Shown here: positions 38,501 to 45,986 of the stretch, one piece after another | How the letters are laid out: each line of letters begins with the position of its first letter | How positions within the stretch are numbered: the stretch's first letter is position 1 | DNA from: Pseudomonas brassicacearum | GTDB lineage: Bacteria > Pseudomonadota > Gammaproteobacteria > Pseudomonadales > Pseudomonadaceae | Direction of reading: 5' to 3' | DNA: 64,000 bases | Assembly: GCF_009601685.2 (NCBI RefSeq) | Contig: NZ_CP045701.2 | Location: 2,976,001 to 3,040,000, forward strand | Translations under genes and position numbers: made by a program | The notes under the pieces: model-generated | The model's database searches: none | What the model was told of the DNA's origin: nothing | What the model saw: the letters and a program-made list of their open reading frames with translations, nothing else

Positions 38501-40689
38501 GCCGCGCCAGCCGTCGAACCGATACCAATCATCGTGAGCGGGTGTTTATCGATCGTGACGATGGGCGCCTGCTCAACGTAGCGATCAGTCGTGCGCAGAA
38601 AAGCTTCATTATGTTTGGCCATTCCGATCTGTTTTTTTCCCAGCAGGCGATGGACCCGAACAACGATTTGCCTTCGGCTGTGGTAGGACGATGCTTGGCC
38701 GGTGTGCGTGAGCCAGAGCATGAGCGGCTCACCTGCGCCCCGCGGGTGCCAGCGTGCAAGCTCGGTCCCGCCACGCTGATGGTTGTCGAATCCTTGCACA
38801 AGGCGAAAATCATTCAAGAACTGGTACCTGGCGGTACTCAGGTGTTCGGCTGTGGCGGTCATATTCGTGACCTCCCAGGCCCCGGTGCGATCAGTTGGCG
38901 TGATGGGTTCAAACCGCACTGGCAATTGAGCGAGCGCGAAGGCAGTGACCTGGCGGCGTCCCTACGCAATACCGGCAGCCGTTTACTGCAATGCACTGAG
39001 CTGGTGTTGGGGACGGACGATGATGCCCAAGGCGAAGCTATCGCCTGGCACATGATCCAGGTACTCAAGGAAGCACCGTGGTTCATGCATATCCAGAGGG
39101 TGCGTCGGGTAAGGTTTCATGCATTGACCACCCCCGAAATGGCCCGATCATTTGAGGAGGGTCGGTGTGTACAGGTCGAGGGCGCTACCGCCGACGAGCG
39201 AGCTGCCAGCGCTTGCCGGGCCTTGAATATGGGCTTGGCATATGGAGCCATTGCCCAGCGGGTGCTGGACAACCTCATCGGCTCGGTCTACATGCGTCAC
39301 GGTATTGTCGGGGGCGGACGGGTCAAGGGGCCCTTGCTCAGGGTACTGGCGGGCCATGGTGATTCCCCGGGGTTACCCGGTAAACGGTTGGGTGTCGCGA
39401 TAAACCTGAAAGTGAACGATACCCTCGTGCCGGCTCGCTTGATGGTGCGGCGCGGCAGCGAAGCTTGGCGCGCGTGGGGCAGTGACCGCACAGAGAGCGT
39501 TCACACCTTGATCGACCAACTGAGCGACGCGGTGGTTTCACCGACACCTTGCGTGCTCGAGCATGAGGACTTGCTGCTGGCACCTGCTCAAAGCCTGGGC
39601 ACTAACCTGGTCCTGCAAGAGGCGTTCAGGCGATTTGGCTGGATGCCGTCGAGCACCATGAGCACGTTGCAAAAACTGTATGAGATGCGCGAGGGGCAGG
39701 ACGAGCCCGAGTCAGCACCGAACGACAATGGTTGGGCTGCATTGGATGCGCAGGGACGCCTGTTCCTGACCGAGTCCGGACGGCGCCAGGCAGATAAGGT
39801 GCTGAACAACCCTTGGCTGAACACAATCAGCGCCAATGCGTTGTTGATGGCCTTCGACGATGCGCTGACTCACCTGTCCCAATTGCCGGATGCAGGGGAG
39901 GCGGACTACCTTGCGTTCGTGCACACCTGGGCGGCGCAGTTTGATGATCAGTGCGGCGCGCAGCCGGTTGCGGGCCCCCATGCACCAACGGTCGATGCGC
40001 AAGGCGCTGAGGTCGCGCTGTTTTCTCTGCAGCCCGCCGTCGAGCTGAATACGTGGGGCGCGCCTGCCGGTTCGCCTTCACCCGCTGAGGCCGAGCAGCA
40101 CGACGATGATCCCGCGCCTGGTGCGCAAACCCACCCGGTTTCGGACGGCGGCCGCAGCGGTGCCCACGGAGCACTGGTGCCTCTGGACATCAGCCTGGAG
40201 GCCGACAACCCCAAGATGGCCGCGCTTACCCCGAGGCAGCGGCAACTTTACGACCTGATGTCCAAACTGATGTTGGCCTCTTCCCTGCGAGATGGACAGT
40301 TTCAGACTGTACGCCGGATTTACACCCTGACGTGGCCGGGTAAACCGGCTGTCCGGCAGGTTGAAATTGGTGTCGAGGTGATAACAGGCAAGCCGGGCAG
40401 CTACCCAGGCTGGTTTACGCTGGACCCCGATGGCCTGCACCAGCACACGCGCAATTGGGCGTCGGCAGAGATGGAGGTAGTGCTCGATGAGCAAAGCCCT
40501 CGCTTGCAAGTGATAGTGCAAGACCACGGCATACGCACCCGCTCGCTACTTGAGCCGACAGTCGATCGTTTATTGGCGTGGATGCAAGCGCGTGGACACG
40601 GTAGGCCCTCGACATTCGGCAAGCACATCGATGATCTGGTACGTGGCAATACGTCGAACGCGCGCGCGGAGGGCACTGCCGATGAATAG
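35533..40689 (+). CDS. SF1 (UPF1/DNA2-like) helicase fused to a topoisomerase IA-like region lacking the catalytic Tyr
   Basis: 1718-residue protein. Residues 1-~360 match nothing I recognise and include an acidic linker near 115-135. The helicase has Walker A GPPGTGKT (382-389), DEAGQ (704-708), GDMKQLSP, a TVHTLQG motif and RLLNVAISRAQ. From ~1080 it follows topoisomerase IA. TOPRIM has VVESLHKAK (Glu1086, Lys1090), GHIRDLPG (His1110) and TDDDAQGEAIAWH (1161-). Then come GGGRVKGP (1260-1267), QEAFRRFGW...TLQKLYE (1362-1384), GRLFLTESG (1408-1416) and, at the extreme C-terminus, GHGRPSTF (1688-1695). The ITYxRTDS motif that should follow LYE is absent; the next, overlapping gene carries one. 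Overall this resembles a reverse-gyrase-like pairing built on an SF1 motor. It probably remodels or relaxes DNA, perhaps in phage defence; the function is inference. Confidence 0.8.
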   Translation: MFRRLMDLSKRLRKDFAAVAVSKEQVLHSMEVYPQAGPVGCLPANVLDYWHRALIADDLGGLQATDVRIPLKNYARLAWPDFNLGFGTRPALALGILTERAAEARRKQQAQALEASEDDAEGEQEADEPDDDPRIPMALVFHQTTSSNDEVQVTWPDPDKKPAPGAKKIRLKPDRLNIAFWFPFDLNDKNQICLPRDPNDCRPRVVRQWLEPQPLMAANDLPPAIGHFDCYRDELKLFLATLSQSANLSGYVDACFALFARVQADGVETGMAPITGQWVAVPRQPGYATRALANVYEAIPNAPSIGALEQLIGAGRHRSAVQAGGMAAPQVTIRHVAMVDKATHLDKPDVNRGADPLNESQRRALHALGRLGEQVGVVAVSGPPGTGKTAMLRAMIANQWVLAAYDNREYCPVTFVCGATNQSVENVMGTFNGAVGRKHALARRWLDPTGKPLLGFTASAPSKAKGKTHRSKFTTLEIRQKQLRILGVGSSSLKQSYEDGVAAALALARHFEDAFRELPELFNALFSVEQKHQVSDATRFIYLMQKSASTTPTASTLCEHLNTLTQVLRSGLASAIERQADIDAFIEPGELAARFPSEAWVSSWAIDILADLRVAATPEARQAQQQKLLDVVWRPIIFQLAARYWETRWLASVIATPEPGSRKNALRHTAMLFPCIVATLHSAPRLLGEGRRPLFAFLDLLIIDEAGQAAPELGVPVLSLAKKAVVVGDMKQLSPVSSVTPEVDARQVQDRWADPSSLDALLVRGADSATGSIMKLAATGASFAEAMPDGRLRDGLLLREHYRCAESIINVCIDLLYHDHDRDAEGGLLSKELEPKVPNPLAGLFADAELPLLEGEAEMQLRKRMKATFPLPPLGFYQTGGPNDEPCKGDSWSNPGEAKAIVDWLKEHGPRLAKWVARVEGHPEQPIGLEKLVAVVTPFRGQVEAIKRRVREELDPDDADLSERLTIGTVHTLQGAEKPVVLFSAVNRESRASRRTDTNHRERVFIDRDDGRLLNVAISRAQKSFIMFGHSDLFFSQQAMDPNNDLPSAVVGRCLAGVREPEHERLTCAPRVPACKLGPATLMVVESLHKAKIIQELVPGGTQVFGCGGHIRDLPGPGAISWRDGFKPHWQLSEREGSDLAASLRNTGSRLLQCTELVLGTDDDAQGEAIAWHMIQVLKEAPWFMHIQRVRRVRFHALTTPEMARSFEEGRCVQVEGATADERAASACRALNMGLAYGAIAQRVLDNLIGSVYMRHGIVGGGRVKGPLLRVLAGHGDSPGLPGKRLGVAINLKVNDTLVPARLMVRRGSEAWRAWGSDRTESVHTLIDQLSDAVVSPTPCVLEHEDLLLAPAQSLGTNLVLQEAFRRFGWMPSSTMSTLQKLYEMREGQDEPESAPNDNGWAALDAQGRLFLTESGRRQADKVLNNPWLNTISANALLMAFDDALTHLSQLPDAGEADYLAFVHTWAAQFDDQCGAQPVAGPHAPTVDAQGAEVALFSLQPAVELNTWGAPAGSPSPAEAEQHDDDPAPGAQTHPVSDGGRSGAHGALVPLDISLEADNPKMAALTPRQRQLYDLMSKLMLASSLRDGQFQTVRRIYTLTWPGKPAVRQVEIGVEVITGKPGSYPGWFTLDPDGLHQHTRNWASAEMEVVLDEQSPRLQVIVQDHGIRTRSLLEPTVDRLLAWMQARGHGRPSTFGKHIDDLVRGNTSNARAEGTADE

Positions 40690-41704
40690 CATTTTTGCCG
40701 CCATGACCCTGATGCGAAACGCCTATGAGGCCGCATTGCGCGACCCCTCGGACGCAGTTGCCCAGGCAGCGTTCGTCGCTGCGCACCAAGCGCAACAGCA
40801 CACGTTCGTTGATTCATTCGACGTCGCGGGCATTACCTACCCGCGTACTGATGGGCACACACTGAGTGAGCGTGAAGCGCGCGAGGTGATTTCCAGAATC
40901 CTGTCCAACCCGGCGTACAGCGTATCGGACCTGCGGCCCAGCGTCATTGAAGCGGCCTACCCGCTACAGGCAGACGTGCTGCGTGCGGAAATCGAAGCCA
41001 CGGTCGCGCGGGCCAATAAAATCAATGGGCTCGACTGGCGAACCGACGCGCTCGATGCCAGCACCAAGCAAGCGATGCGTGAACTGCTACGCATGCCCAC
41101 CTTGGCGGGCGGCTACAAAATCATTTCCCAGGTCAAGTCCGCGGCCAACGCCCAGGTGTTGAATATCTACCGTGGCTACGATGCCGATCACTTGATCCCC
41201 GACAAGGCACTGCGAGGGTCACTGCACAGGGGGCAGTCTTTCAGCCTTGACCAGAGCTACGCGACGTTTATGCAGGATTCACAGAACAGAGGATCGCAGC
41301 ATAAATTTGTGACGGACGCCCAGAAACACACACGCAAACGGCTGCGCTGCGATCCGAAACTGCTCGCGAAAAACCCAACGACTGGCGAGTACCTGGAGCA
41401 TGTGCTTGAGTGGATGACCCATGTCTATACCACCGCGGATCTGGGTGTGGATGTGGCCGTCAGGAACAGTGGCCTTGCCAACTCGGATGAATTCAAACGT
41501 TTCAACGTCAAAGGTTTTGACTTGGCGCAGGCAGGGTTCATGACGTGGAATGAACGCAAAAGTGTCGGCCGCGCTGTCGCCATGGTGCTCCTGATTGAGG
41601 CGCGTGAGTTCTACACGGCGGCCGGCTGGCCCATGGACAGGGAGTTGCCTTTGTTCTACGACGTACCTTCTACAGTGACCCAACAACCGGTGCCTGTGAC
41701 ATGA
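40682..41704 (+). CDS. Protein carrying a topoisomerase IA active-site motif in trans (ITYPRTDG)
   Basis: 340-residue protein starting MNSIFAAM; the start overlaps the stop of the helicase-topoisomerase gene by 8 bp. Residues 51-58 read ITYPRTDG, matching the catalytic ITYMRTDS/LTYPRTDS motif of topoisomerases I and III, with Tyr53 as candidate nucleophile and Arg55 as the conserved neighbour. The remainder shows no AHEAIRP or other topoisomerase motif and is otherwise unrecognised. The natural reading is that this subunit completes the active site of its partner. The alternative, a chance match of one short motif, is weakened by the adjacency. Confidence 0.7.
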   Translation: MNSIFAAMTLMRNAYEAALRDPSDAVAQAAFVAAHQAQQHTFVDSFDVAGITYPRTDGHTLSEREAREVISRILSNPAYSVSDLRPSVIEAAYPLQADVLRAEIEATVARANKINGLDWRTDALDASTKQAMRELLRMPTLAGGYKIISQVKSAANAQVLNIYRGYDADHLIPDKALRGSLHRGQSFSLDQSYATFMQDSQNRGSQHKFVTDAQKHTRKRLRCDPKLLAKNPTTGEYLEHVLEWMTHVYTTADLGVDVAVRNSGLANSDEFKRFNVKGFDLAQAGFMTWNERKSVGRAVAMVLLIEAREFYTAAGWPMDRELPLFYDVPSTVTQQPVPVT

Positions 41705-42723
41705 GCGACAACATAAACCCATCAACACCCGCCCATGGCGTCCGGCGCTACCAGCTTGCCGACCTGACAATGGCCGCCGGTGTGCCCTGGTTTGCCGTGC
41801 ACGTGTCGGACGAAAGCGGTCATACATCGTCCTGGATTATCAGGGGGGAACTGGACGGTGAGCATTTACGCCTGCAACCACAGGTTTGGGTGCCAGATGC
41901 CATCCAGGCCATCGTCAATGATAGCGACGGCCAAGTCTGGGCGATCACTAGCGAAGATGAACTGATCACCAACACCGTCCTTGGACAGGTGGCTGGATGG
42001 CGGCAGGTTACGCCCCATCCACAGCTCAACGCGCGCGATGAGTGGTACTCCCGCACACTGGGTTATGTGGCCACGGATGGCCAGAACGTCGAGCTTGCTG
42101 AATGCCTGTGTTGGGCGAGCGATGGCTTGTTGATCGGTACGTTCAGCCGCCGGTTGTATCGTTGGACATCGGGCGATGTTGCTCGCCTTGAACACGACGA
42201 TCACATTGTCGGAACGCTGGGTGGTGTCAACAACATTGTCCAGACGCAAGACGCAATATACGCGCTGGGGTATGCGGGCCTGATCCTGCGTCGGTTGGTG
42301 GACGGGACCTGGCAGCGAATTGATGGACCCTGGCCGATGGAGGCCCGCGCGTTCATCAATATGATTGCCGGTGTCGAAGGTCCGCGAGGGGAATTTTGGG
42401 CCATTGCGGCGGGCGGTTCGGTCGTCAGCGTTGCGGGTGATGTGACCCGCACCATTGCACAAGTACCCGGTGAGCCTCTGGGCATCACCCGGTTCCAGCG
42501 CCAGTGGTTCGTGTCGACCCTCGACGGTTGCTACGAACTACCGGGGGATGGTGACACGGTCCTGATCAAACGCGATATTTTGATGGGTAAATCGATTGAT
42601 GCCGGGAACTGCCTGATTGCCGTCGATGCCGAGCCACAACACGCCGATCACGCGCAGGTCCACCTGTGGTTGCGCACCAGAAACCGCGATGCTTGGCTGC
42701 GCCCAATCATTTGCCGGGCCTGA
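41701..42723 (+). CDS. Predicted beta-propeller protein, third gene of the helicase-topoisomerase operon
   Basis: 340 residues with no recognised family. A pattern recurs about every 45 residues of a short hydrophobic strand, Gly/aromatic turn and second strand: GQVWAITSEDEL, DGLLIGTFSRRLYRW, DAIYALGYAGLILRR, GEFWAIAAGGSVVSV and QWFVSTLDGCYEL. This suggests a WD40/YCF48-like propeller. The start overlaps the previous stop (ATGA), so it is co-translated. A protein-binding or sensor role is inference. Confidence 0.65.
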   Translation: MSDNINPSTPAHGVRRYQLADLTMAAGVPWFAVHVSDESGHTSSWIIRGELDGEHLRLQPQVWVPDAIQAIVNDSDGQVWAITSEDELITNTVLGQVAGWRQVTPHPQLNARDEWYSRTLGYVATDGQNVELAECLCWASDGLLIGTFSRRLYRWTSGDVARLEHDDHIVGTLGGVNNIVQTQDAIYALGYAGLILRRLVDGTWQRIDGPWPMEARAFINMIAGVEGPRGEFWAIAAGGSVVSVAGDVTRTIAQVPGEPLGITRFQRQWFVSTLDGCYELPGDGDTVLIKRDILMGKSIDAGNCLIAVDAEPQHADHAQVHLWLRTRNRDAWLRPIICRA

Positions 42724-42808
42724 TTGAGGCGTTAAGGTGCAAGCGCGCGGGATACGGGCTTGCTTTCGAGGCGCAAGCCCGTGGTTTCACCTGGTCGGCC
42801 AGGCAGGC

Positions 42809-43015
42809 TCAATTGGTTTGTGGGCCGCGCCCGCGATGCGCGGTGATGCGGTTGTAAATGTTGGGTGCCGTGACCGCCATTTCTTTGCTGATCTCCGGGA
42901 CTGAGTAGCCTTTGTCATAGAGATGTTGCAAGAAAGCGTCTTGGTCACGCCGGGCAAGCTGGCCGTAAAAGCCGCGATTTATTTCTTTCTGGATGCCTGA
43001 GAAAAAACCAAACAT
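42809..43015 (-). CDS. Small helix-turn-helix protein
   Basis: 68 residues. The C-terminal half, GYSVPEISKEMAVTAPNIYNRI, has a helix-turn-helix spacing like a resolvase or sigma-factor HTH. The N-terminus MFGFFSGIQKEINRGFYGQL is amphipathic. GAGG lies 6 bases before the start. It sits between the propeller gene and the 362-residue gene on the opposite strand, so it may regulate the system. Confidence 0.6.
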   Translation of the reverse strand: MFGFFSGIQKEINRGFYGQLARRDQDAFLQHLYDKGYSVPEISKEMAVTAPNIYNRITAHRGRGPQTN

Positions 43016-43206
43016 AGGGACCTCTGTATTCGACTCGCGTCATGTTGATGGTGGGAGGAGAAGGCGTGGCTTGGGCCGCTCCTTCTGTATGCAAGCCCCT
43101 TGTAAACCCCGGATTTGGAGTTTGAGTGAGCTAGCCGGTTGCAGGTTATTCACTCTGCTGCTTATCGGCCATCCCAACCTGGGTAGCACCCAGCATGGTG
43201 TGATTT

Positions 43207-44295
43207 ATGCGAACAGACGAATACACGGATGACGAAGTCGAGACAAAGGACAAGTGGGACAAACTGTTCTGGATTGAGCTCGCTAAGCGCAAAGAGCGCT
43301 TGGTAACCGGGGATGCACACCTGATGCTTGTTCAATTGCATGATCAAATAGCCCAGGCCATCGATACACCCGGCCAAGTGATGGATGAGCCCATCGAAGG
43401 CATAAGGGGGGCTGCGGTCCTTTTGGACGCGTTTCAGTGGCAGTACGACCCGGCTGATGAGGCTGATGACGAACACCAGGCTCAGTTGTTGCGGGACACG
43501 ATGAATCGCTTCGAAAGCCAGATTGATGAAGTGTGGTCAAGGTTGCAGTTCACGCGGGGCTTCCGACTTGCCGACCTAGCCGTGGAGAACGACCTTGAAG
43601 ACATGTGGCAGTGGTGGGTGTTCGTCAATTCTTCTGCCGGGCGCGCAGAGCTGGGGATCACCAGCGGAAAGTTCTCGCACCATGGCATACAGGCTCGAAT
43701 GGACGAGGACCATGAGCCGCCACGGATGATTGAGGTCCATACGTTCTATAACCGGCCCGGGCAGTCTCCAATCCCCATTTCCAATCGCAGTGTCAGGAGC
43801 TTCACCACTGACGTGGATGAAGTGATCATCAACGGCAAACGGGTCAGCGATAGTGTAATTGTGGTGTTTGACTCCGAAACTCCAGCGCCATCCAGAAGGG
43901 AAATCGTGAACGCCGCTTATTCCGGCAGAGGAATGATTCGGGCACGGCGTTTAGCGGATGCCCGTGCAAAAGGCGATTACGCCAGACTGCAACGCTTGCT
44001 AGACGAACCGTCGCCGACCACAGATTTTGTCGACTTATTCGAGCCTGTACAGGCGCATAAATTGTTCAAGACACTTACCAGCGTTGCGCCGTTGATTCGA
44101 GGGCTATTCGCCTGGGATCTTCACCATGACCAGGGACTCAGCAAAGCGCAGGCCTGCCGAGTTACGGCGGAAAAACTACCTGGAATGGGCACTACCCCAC
44201 GCAGCGTCAACAATGCGCTTATATCAGTGGGAAAAAAGATCAACGGCTACCAACCCGAGCAATTGCCTTGGATTTTTCAACGCTTTAGCGATTGA
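43207..44295 (+). CDS. Unknown protein downstream of the helicase-topoisomerase operon
   Basis: 362 residues, no recognised family. Rich in acidic and aromatic residues at the N-terminus (DDEVETKDKWDKLFWIEL); a central stretch PPRMIEVHTFYNRPG; the last ~80 residues are helical and may contain a winged-helix-like unit (SKAQACRVTAEKLPGMGTT). No strong ribosome binding site (GGTG 8-11 bases upstream). It may be a fifth component, or independent, since 483 bp and an opposite-strand gene separate it from the propeller gene. Confidence 0.65.
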   Translation: MRTDEYTDDEVETKDKWDKLFWIELAKRKERLVTGDAHLMLVQLHDQIAQAIDTPGQVMDEPIEGIRGAAVLLDAFQWQYDPADEADDEHQAQLLRDTMNRFESQIDEVWSRLQFTRGFRLADLAVENDLEDMWQWWVFVNSSAGRAELGITSGKFSHHGIQARMDEDHEPPRMIEVHTFYNRPGQSPIPISNRSVRSFTTDVDEVIINGKRVSDSVIVVFDSETPAPSRREIVNAAYSGRGMIRARRLADARAKGDYARLQRLLDEPSPTTDFVDLFEPVQAHKLFKTLTSVAPLIRGLFAWDLHHDQGLSKAQACRVTAEKLPGMGTTPRSVNNALISVGKKINGYQPEQLPWIFQRFSD

Positions 44296-44677
44296 GGGTT
44301 CCGTCGCCGGAACCCGGTCGCGTTGAGCTAGGCAGCGCCGTATTGGGCGATACGCCGTTGTGCCAGCGCTCGCCCTCGGCCTGCGTCGCCGCGGTTTCAT
44401 AACGAATGCCATAGGCTTGTTCGCCAATCTTGCTCATGGCATCGAAATGCGCACGACGCGCCTCATCGGCAAGCACGCTGATCAAGCTGATACACAAATG
44501 GCCAAAGGCCTCCTTGTGCGTCTTCAACCACAGGCTGCGCAGCTTGCGGTCGGCGTGGGCTTCGTCGTCCCCAGGTTCCAGGTAGATCAACACAAAGGGT
44601 ACGCCATGGGCCATGATGGCCTCGATTTCGGCTTGCCCCTGTGCACCGTAGCCCGGTACGACCACGTCGTTGCGCAC
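44285..44677 (-). CDS. Hypothetical protein, possibly a remnant
   Basis: 130 residues from a GTG that shares a base with the stop of the preceding thioesterase relic (TAGTG). IEAIMAHGVPFVLIYLEPGDDE, then an Ala-rich helical part, are not recognised. The last 4 codons overlap the convergent 362-residue gene. Since the upstream gene is broken, this may be decaying too. Confidence 0.4.
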   Translation of the reverse strand: MRNDVVVPGYGAQGQAEIEAIMAHGVPFVLIYLEPGDDEAHADRKLRSLWLKTHKEAFGHLCISLISVLADEARRAHFDAMSKIGEQAYGIRYETAATQAEGERWHNGVSPNTALPSSTRPGSGDGTLNR

Positions 44678-45209
44678 TATTCAGCGCGGCGGGTGTTGCA
44701 GGGCTTCAGAAGCCAGCCCAATAGCTGCGTGCGTTGCTGACGCAGGAAAAAGTGCCCGCCGTCCACCAGGCGCCAGTCGAAACCGGCTGCTGCGTGCCGT
44801 TTCCAGCGGCGCGCGGCTTCCACCGTGACCAGGTGATCATCGCTGGCGGCAATCATCACCATCGGCACCGCCAGGGTCGTATCGGTTGCTACGCAGTAGC
44901 CTTCCGACAAGGCACTGTCGCGTACCGCCCAGGTGTCGGACTTCGAGGGCGAATCCTCCTCGCTGTAGTCCGACACTTTGCGCTGGATCGGCAAACTCGG
45001 CGCCGGGCACGCCATCAGGACAGCAACTGCGGGTGGCGACCCTCGCTAGCCAAGGTCCGCGCCACTTCGAGGGCGATCTTGCACCCCAGGCTGCAACCCA
45101 GCAATGCCCAGGGTTTGTCGGTGTAGGGCCGGATCGCGTCCATGAGCTGGCGCATCAGTTGCGTCATGTCCTGAATGCTCGGTTCGGCGATGCGGCTTTC
45201 GCTGAAGGA
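44677..45209 (-). pseudogene. Type II thioesterase relic (frameshifted, 5'-truncated)
   Basis: The minus strand reads DAIRPYTDKPWALLGCSLG, then CKIALEVARTLASEG, with the GCSLG nucleophile elbow of NRPS/PKS-associated type II thioesterases. The frame then hits TGA near 45013; homology continues one base over as LMACPAPSLP, then VPMVMIAASDDHLV and DGGHFFLRQQ with the catalytic His. The N-terminus is missing, and an hxsD fragment abuts it. No biosynthetic cluster is nearby. Confidence 0.75.
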
Positions 45210-45210
45210 T

Positions 45211-45297
45211 CTACGAGTAAGCCTGTTCCGGGGAAAGCATTAACCTTGCTTTGGCGGGGTGGGCCATGAGGCTTATCTGATCGGTTTCAATACCGAC
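45211..45297 (-). pseudogene. hxsD fragment
   Basis: The minus strand reads VGIETDQISLMAHPAKARLM and then LSPEQAY, closely matching VGIETNQISLTAHPAEARLT in the intact hxsD at 60433-60732. It stops at TAG at the junction with the thioesterase relic. This is the trace of a second, lost HXS cluster. Confidence 0.85.
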
Positions 45298-45300
45298 ACG

Positions 45301-45520
45301 ACTCGGTCATTAATACGGGGTAGGGCTGAGGGCTCATATCTCCTTCAGTCCATTCATCCTCATCAATAGCCTGCTTGGCCTCAGACTGGCGGCATCATTT
45401 TCAAACCATCCAAAGCATGCCCTCAAATTTGCCCCAAATGTAGCAATTCGCTGGAAGTAAATGGCTATTCGAGACTAGAAAAACGCAGAAATGATCAGCT
45501 AACAAGCATGCGCGAAGCCT
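45301..45520. repeat. Left copy of a 220-bp direct repeat (other copy 60856-61077)
   Basis: Shares CTCGGTCATT, GCCTGCTTGGCCTCAG, TTTTCAAACCATCC and GCATGCCCTCA in the same order and spacing with 60856-61077. In both places it runs up to the mexT-end core. No gene is seen in it. Confidence 0.85.
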
Positions 45521-45695
45521 CTAAAGACTCTCAGGGTCGCCGAAGAACATTTTGACTTGGCTCTAGAACGGTAGTTTCAGATCATAAAAAACTAATGATG
45601 CCCCCAGTTTTGCCCCCAGTTACACAGGGTGCGAGAGCGCTCGCGAGCGGCGATTTCTCACGGACTCCAGTATGGCAGTGACTGGCTTTCGGTGT
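45521..45695. repeat. Copy 3 of the mexT-3'-end repeat (putative att site plus arm)
   Basis: The minus strand of the first 30 bp reads MFFGDPESL and TAG, as in mexT. TTTTGACTTGGCTCTAGAA follows, with two GCCCCCAGT motifs (45600, 45612). The remaining interval to 45986 contains nothing I can identify. Confidence 0.82.
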
Positions 45696-45986
45696 AACTC
45701 CTCATTGGATCTGGAGGTAGGTTGCAGGGCTCATCAAGGACACGCTAATCCGCTCTCGCTCGAGAGCAGCAACTCCGATCGGCCGTGTTCGACCCAATAT
45801 TTGCATCCGCGTAATTGGTTTGCTGGTCTTGGAGGTTTCTACGAAACCAGGGGCGATTCAGAGCCTAGCATGCACTTTTAGTTAGGGTGCTATCAATTTG
45901 ATAGATGACAAAGCTGTGTTGCGTTGCCAGCAATGATCGAACACCTGCGTTGAAAGCGTATGGACGGCCTGCCGGGTAAGCTTTGA

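Noticed and set aside
40682..41704. Possibility that the ITYPRTDG gene is just the frameshifted C-terminus of the helicase-topoisomerase gene
   Set aside because: The upstream protein already ends with the GRPSTF segment that in topoisomerases follows the tyrosine, and the second gene has its own in-frame ATG overlap and ~290 further residues, so a simple frameshift does not restore normal domain order.
45672..45881. 69-codon frame right of repeat copy 3
   Set aside because: No binding site, low-complexity composition, starts inside the repeat; treated as non-coding.
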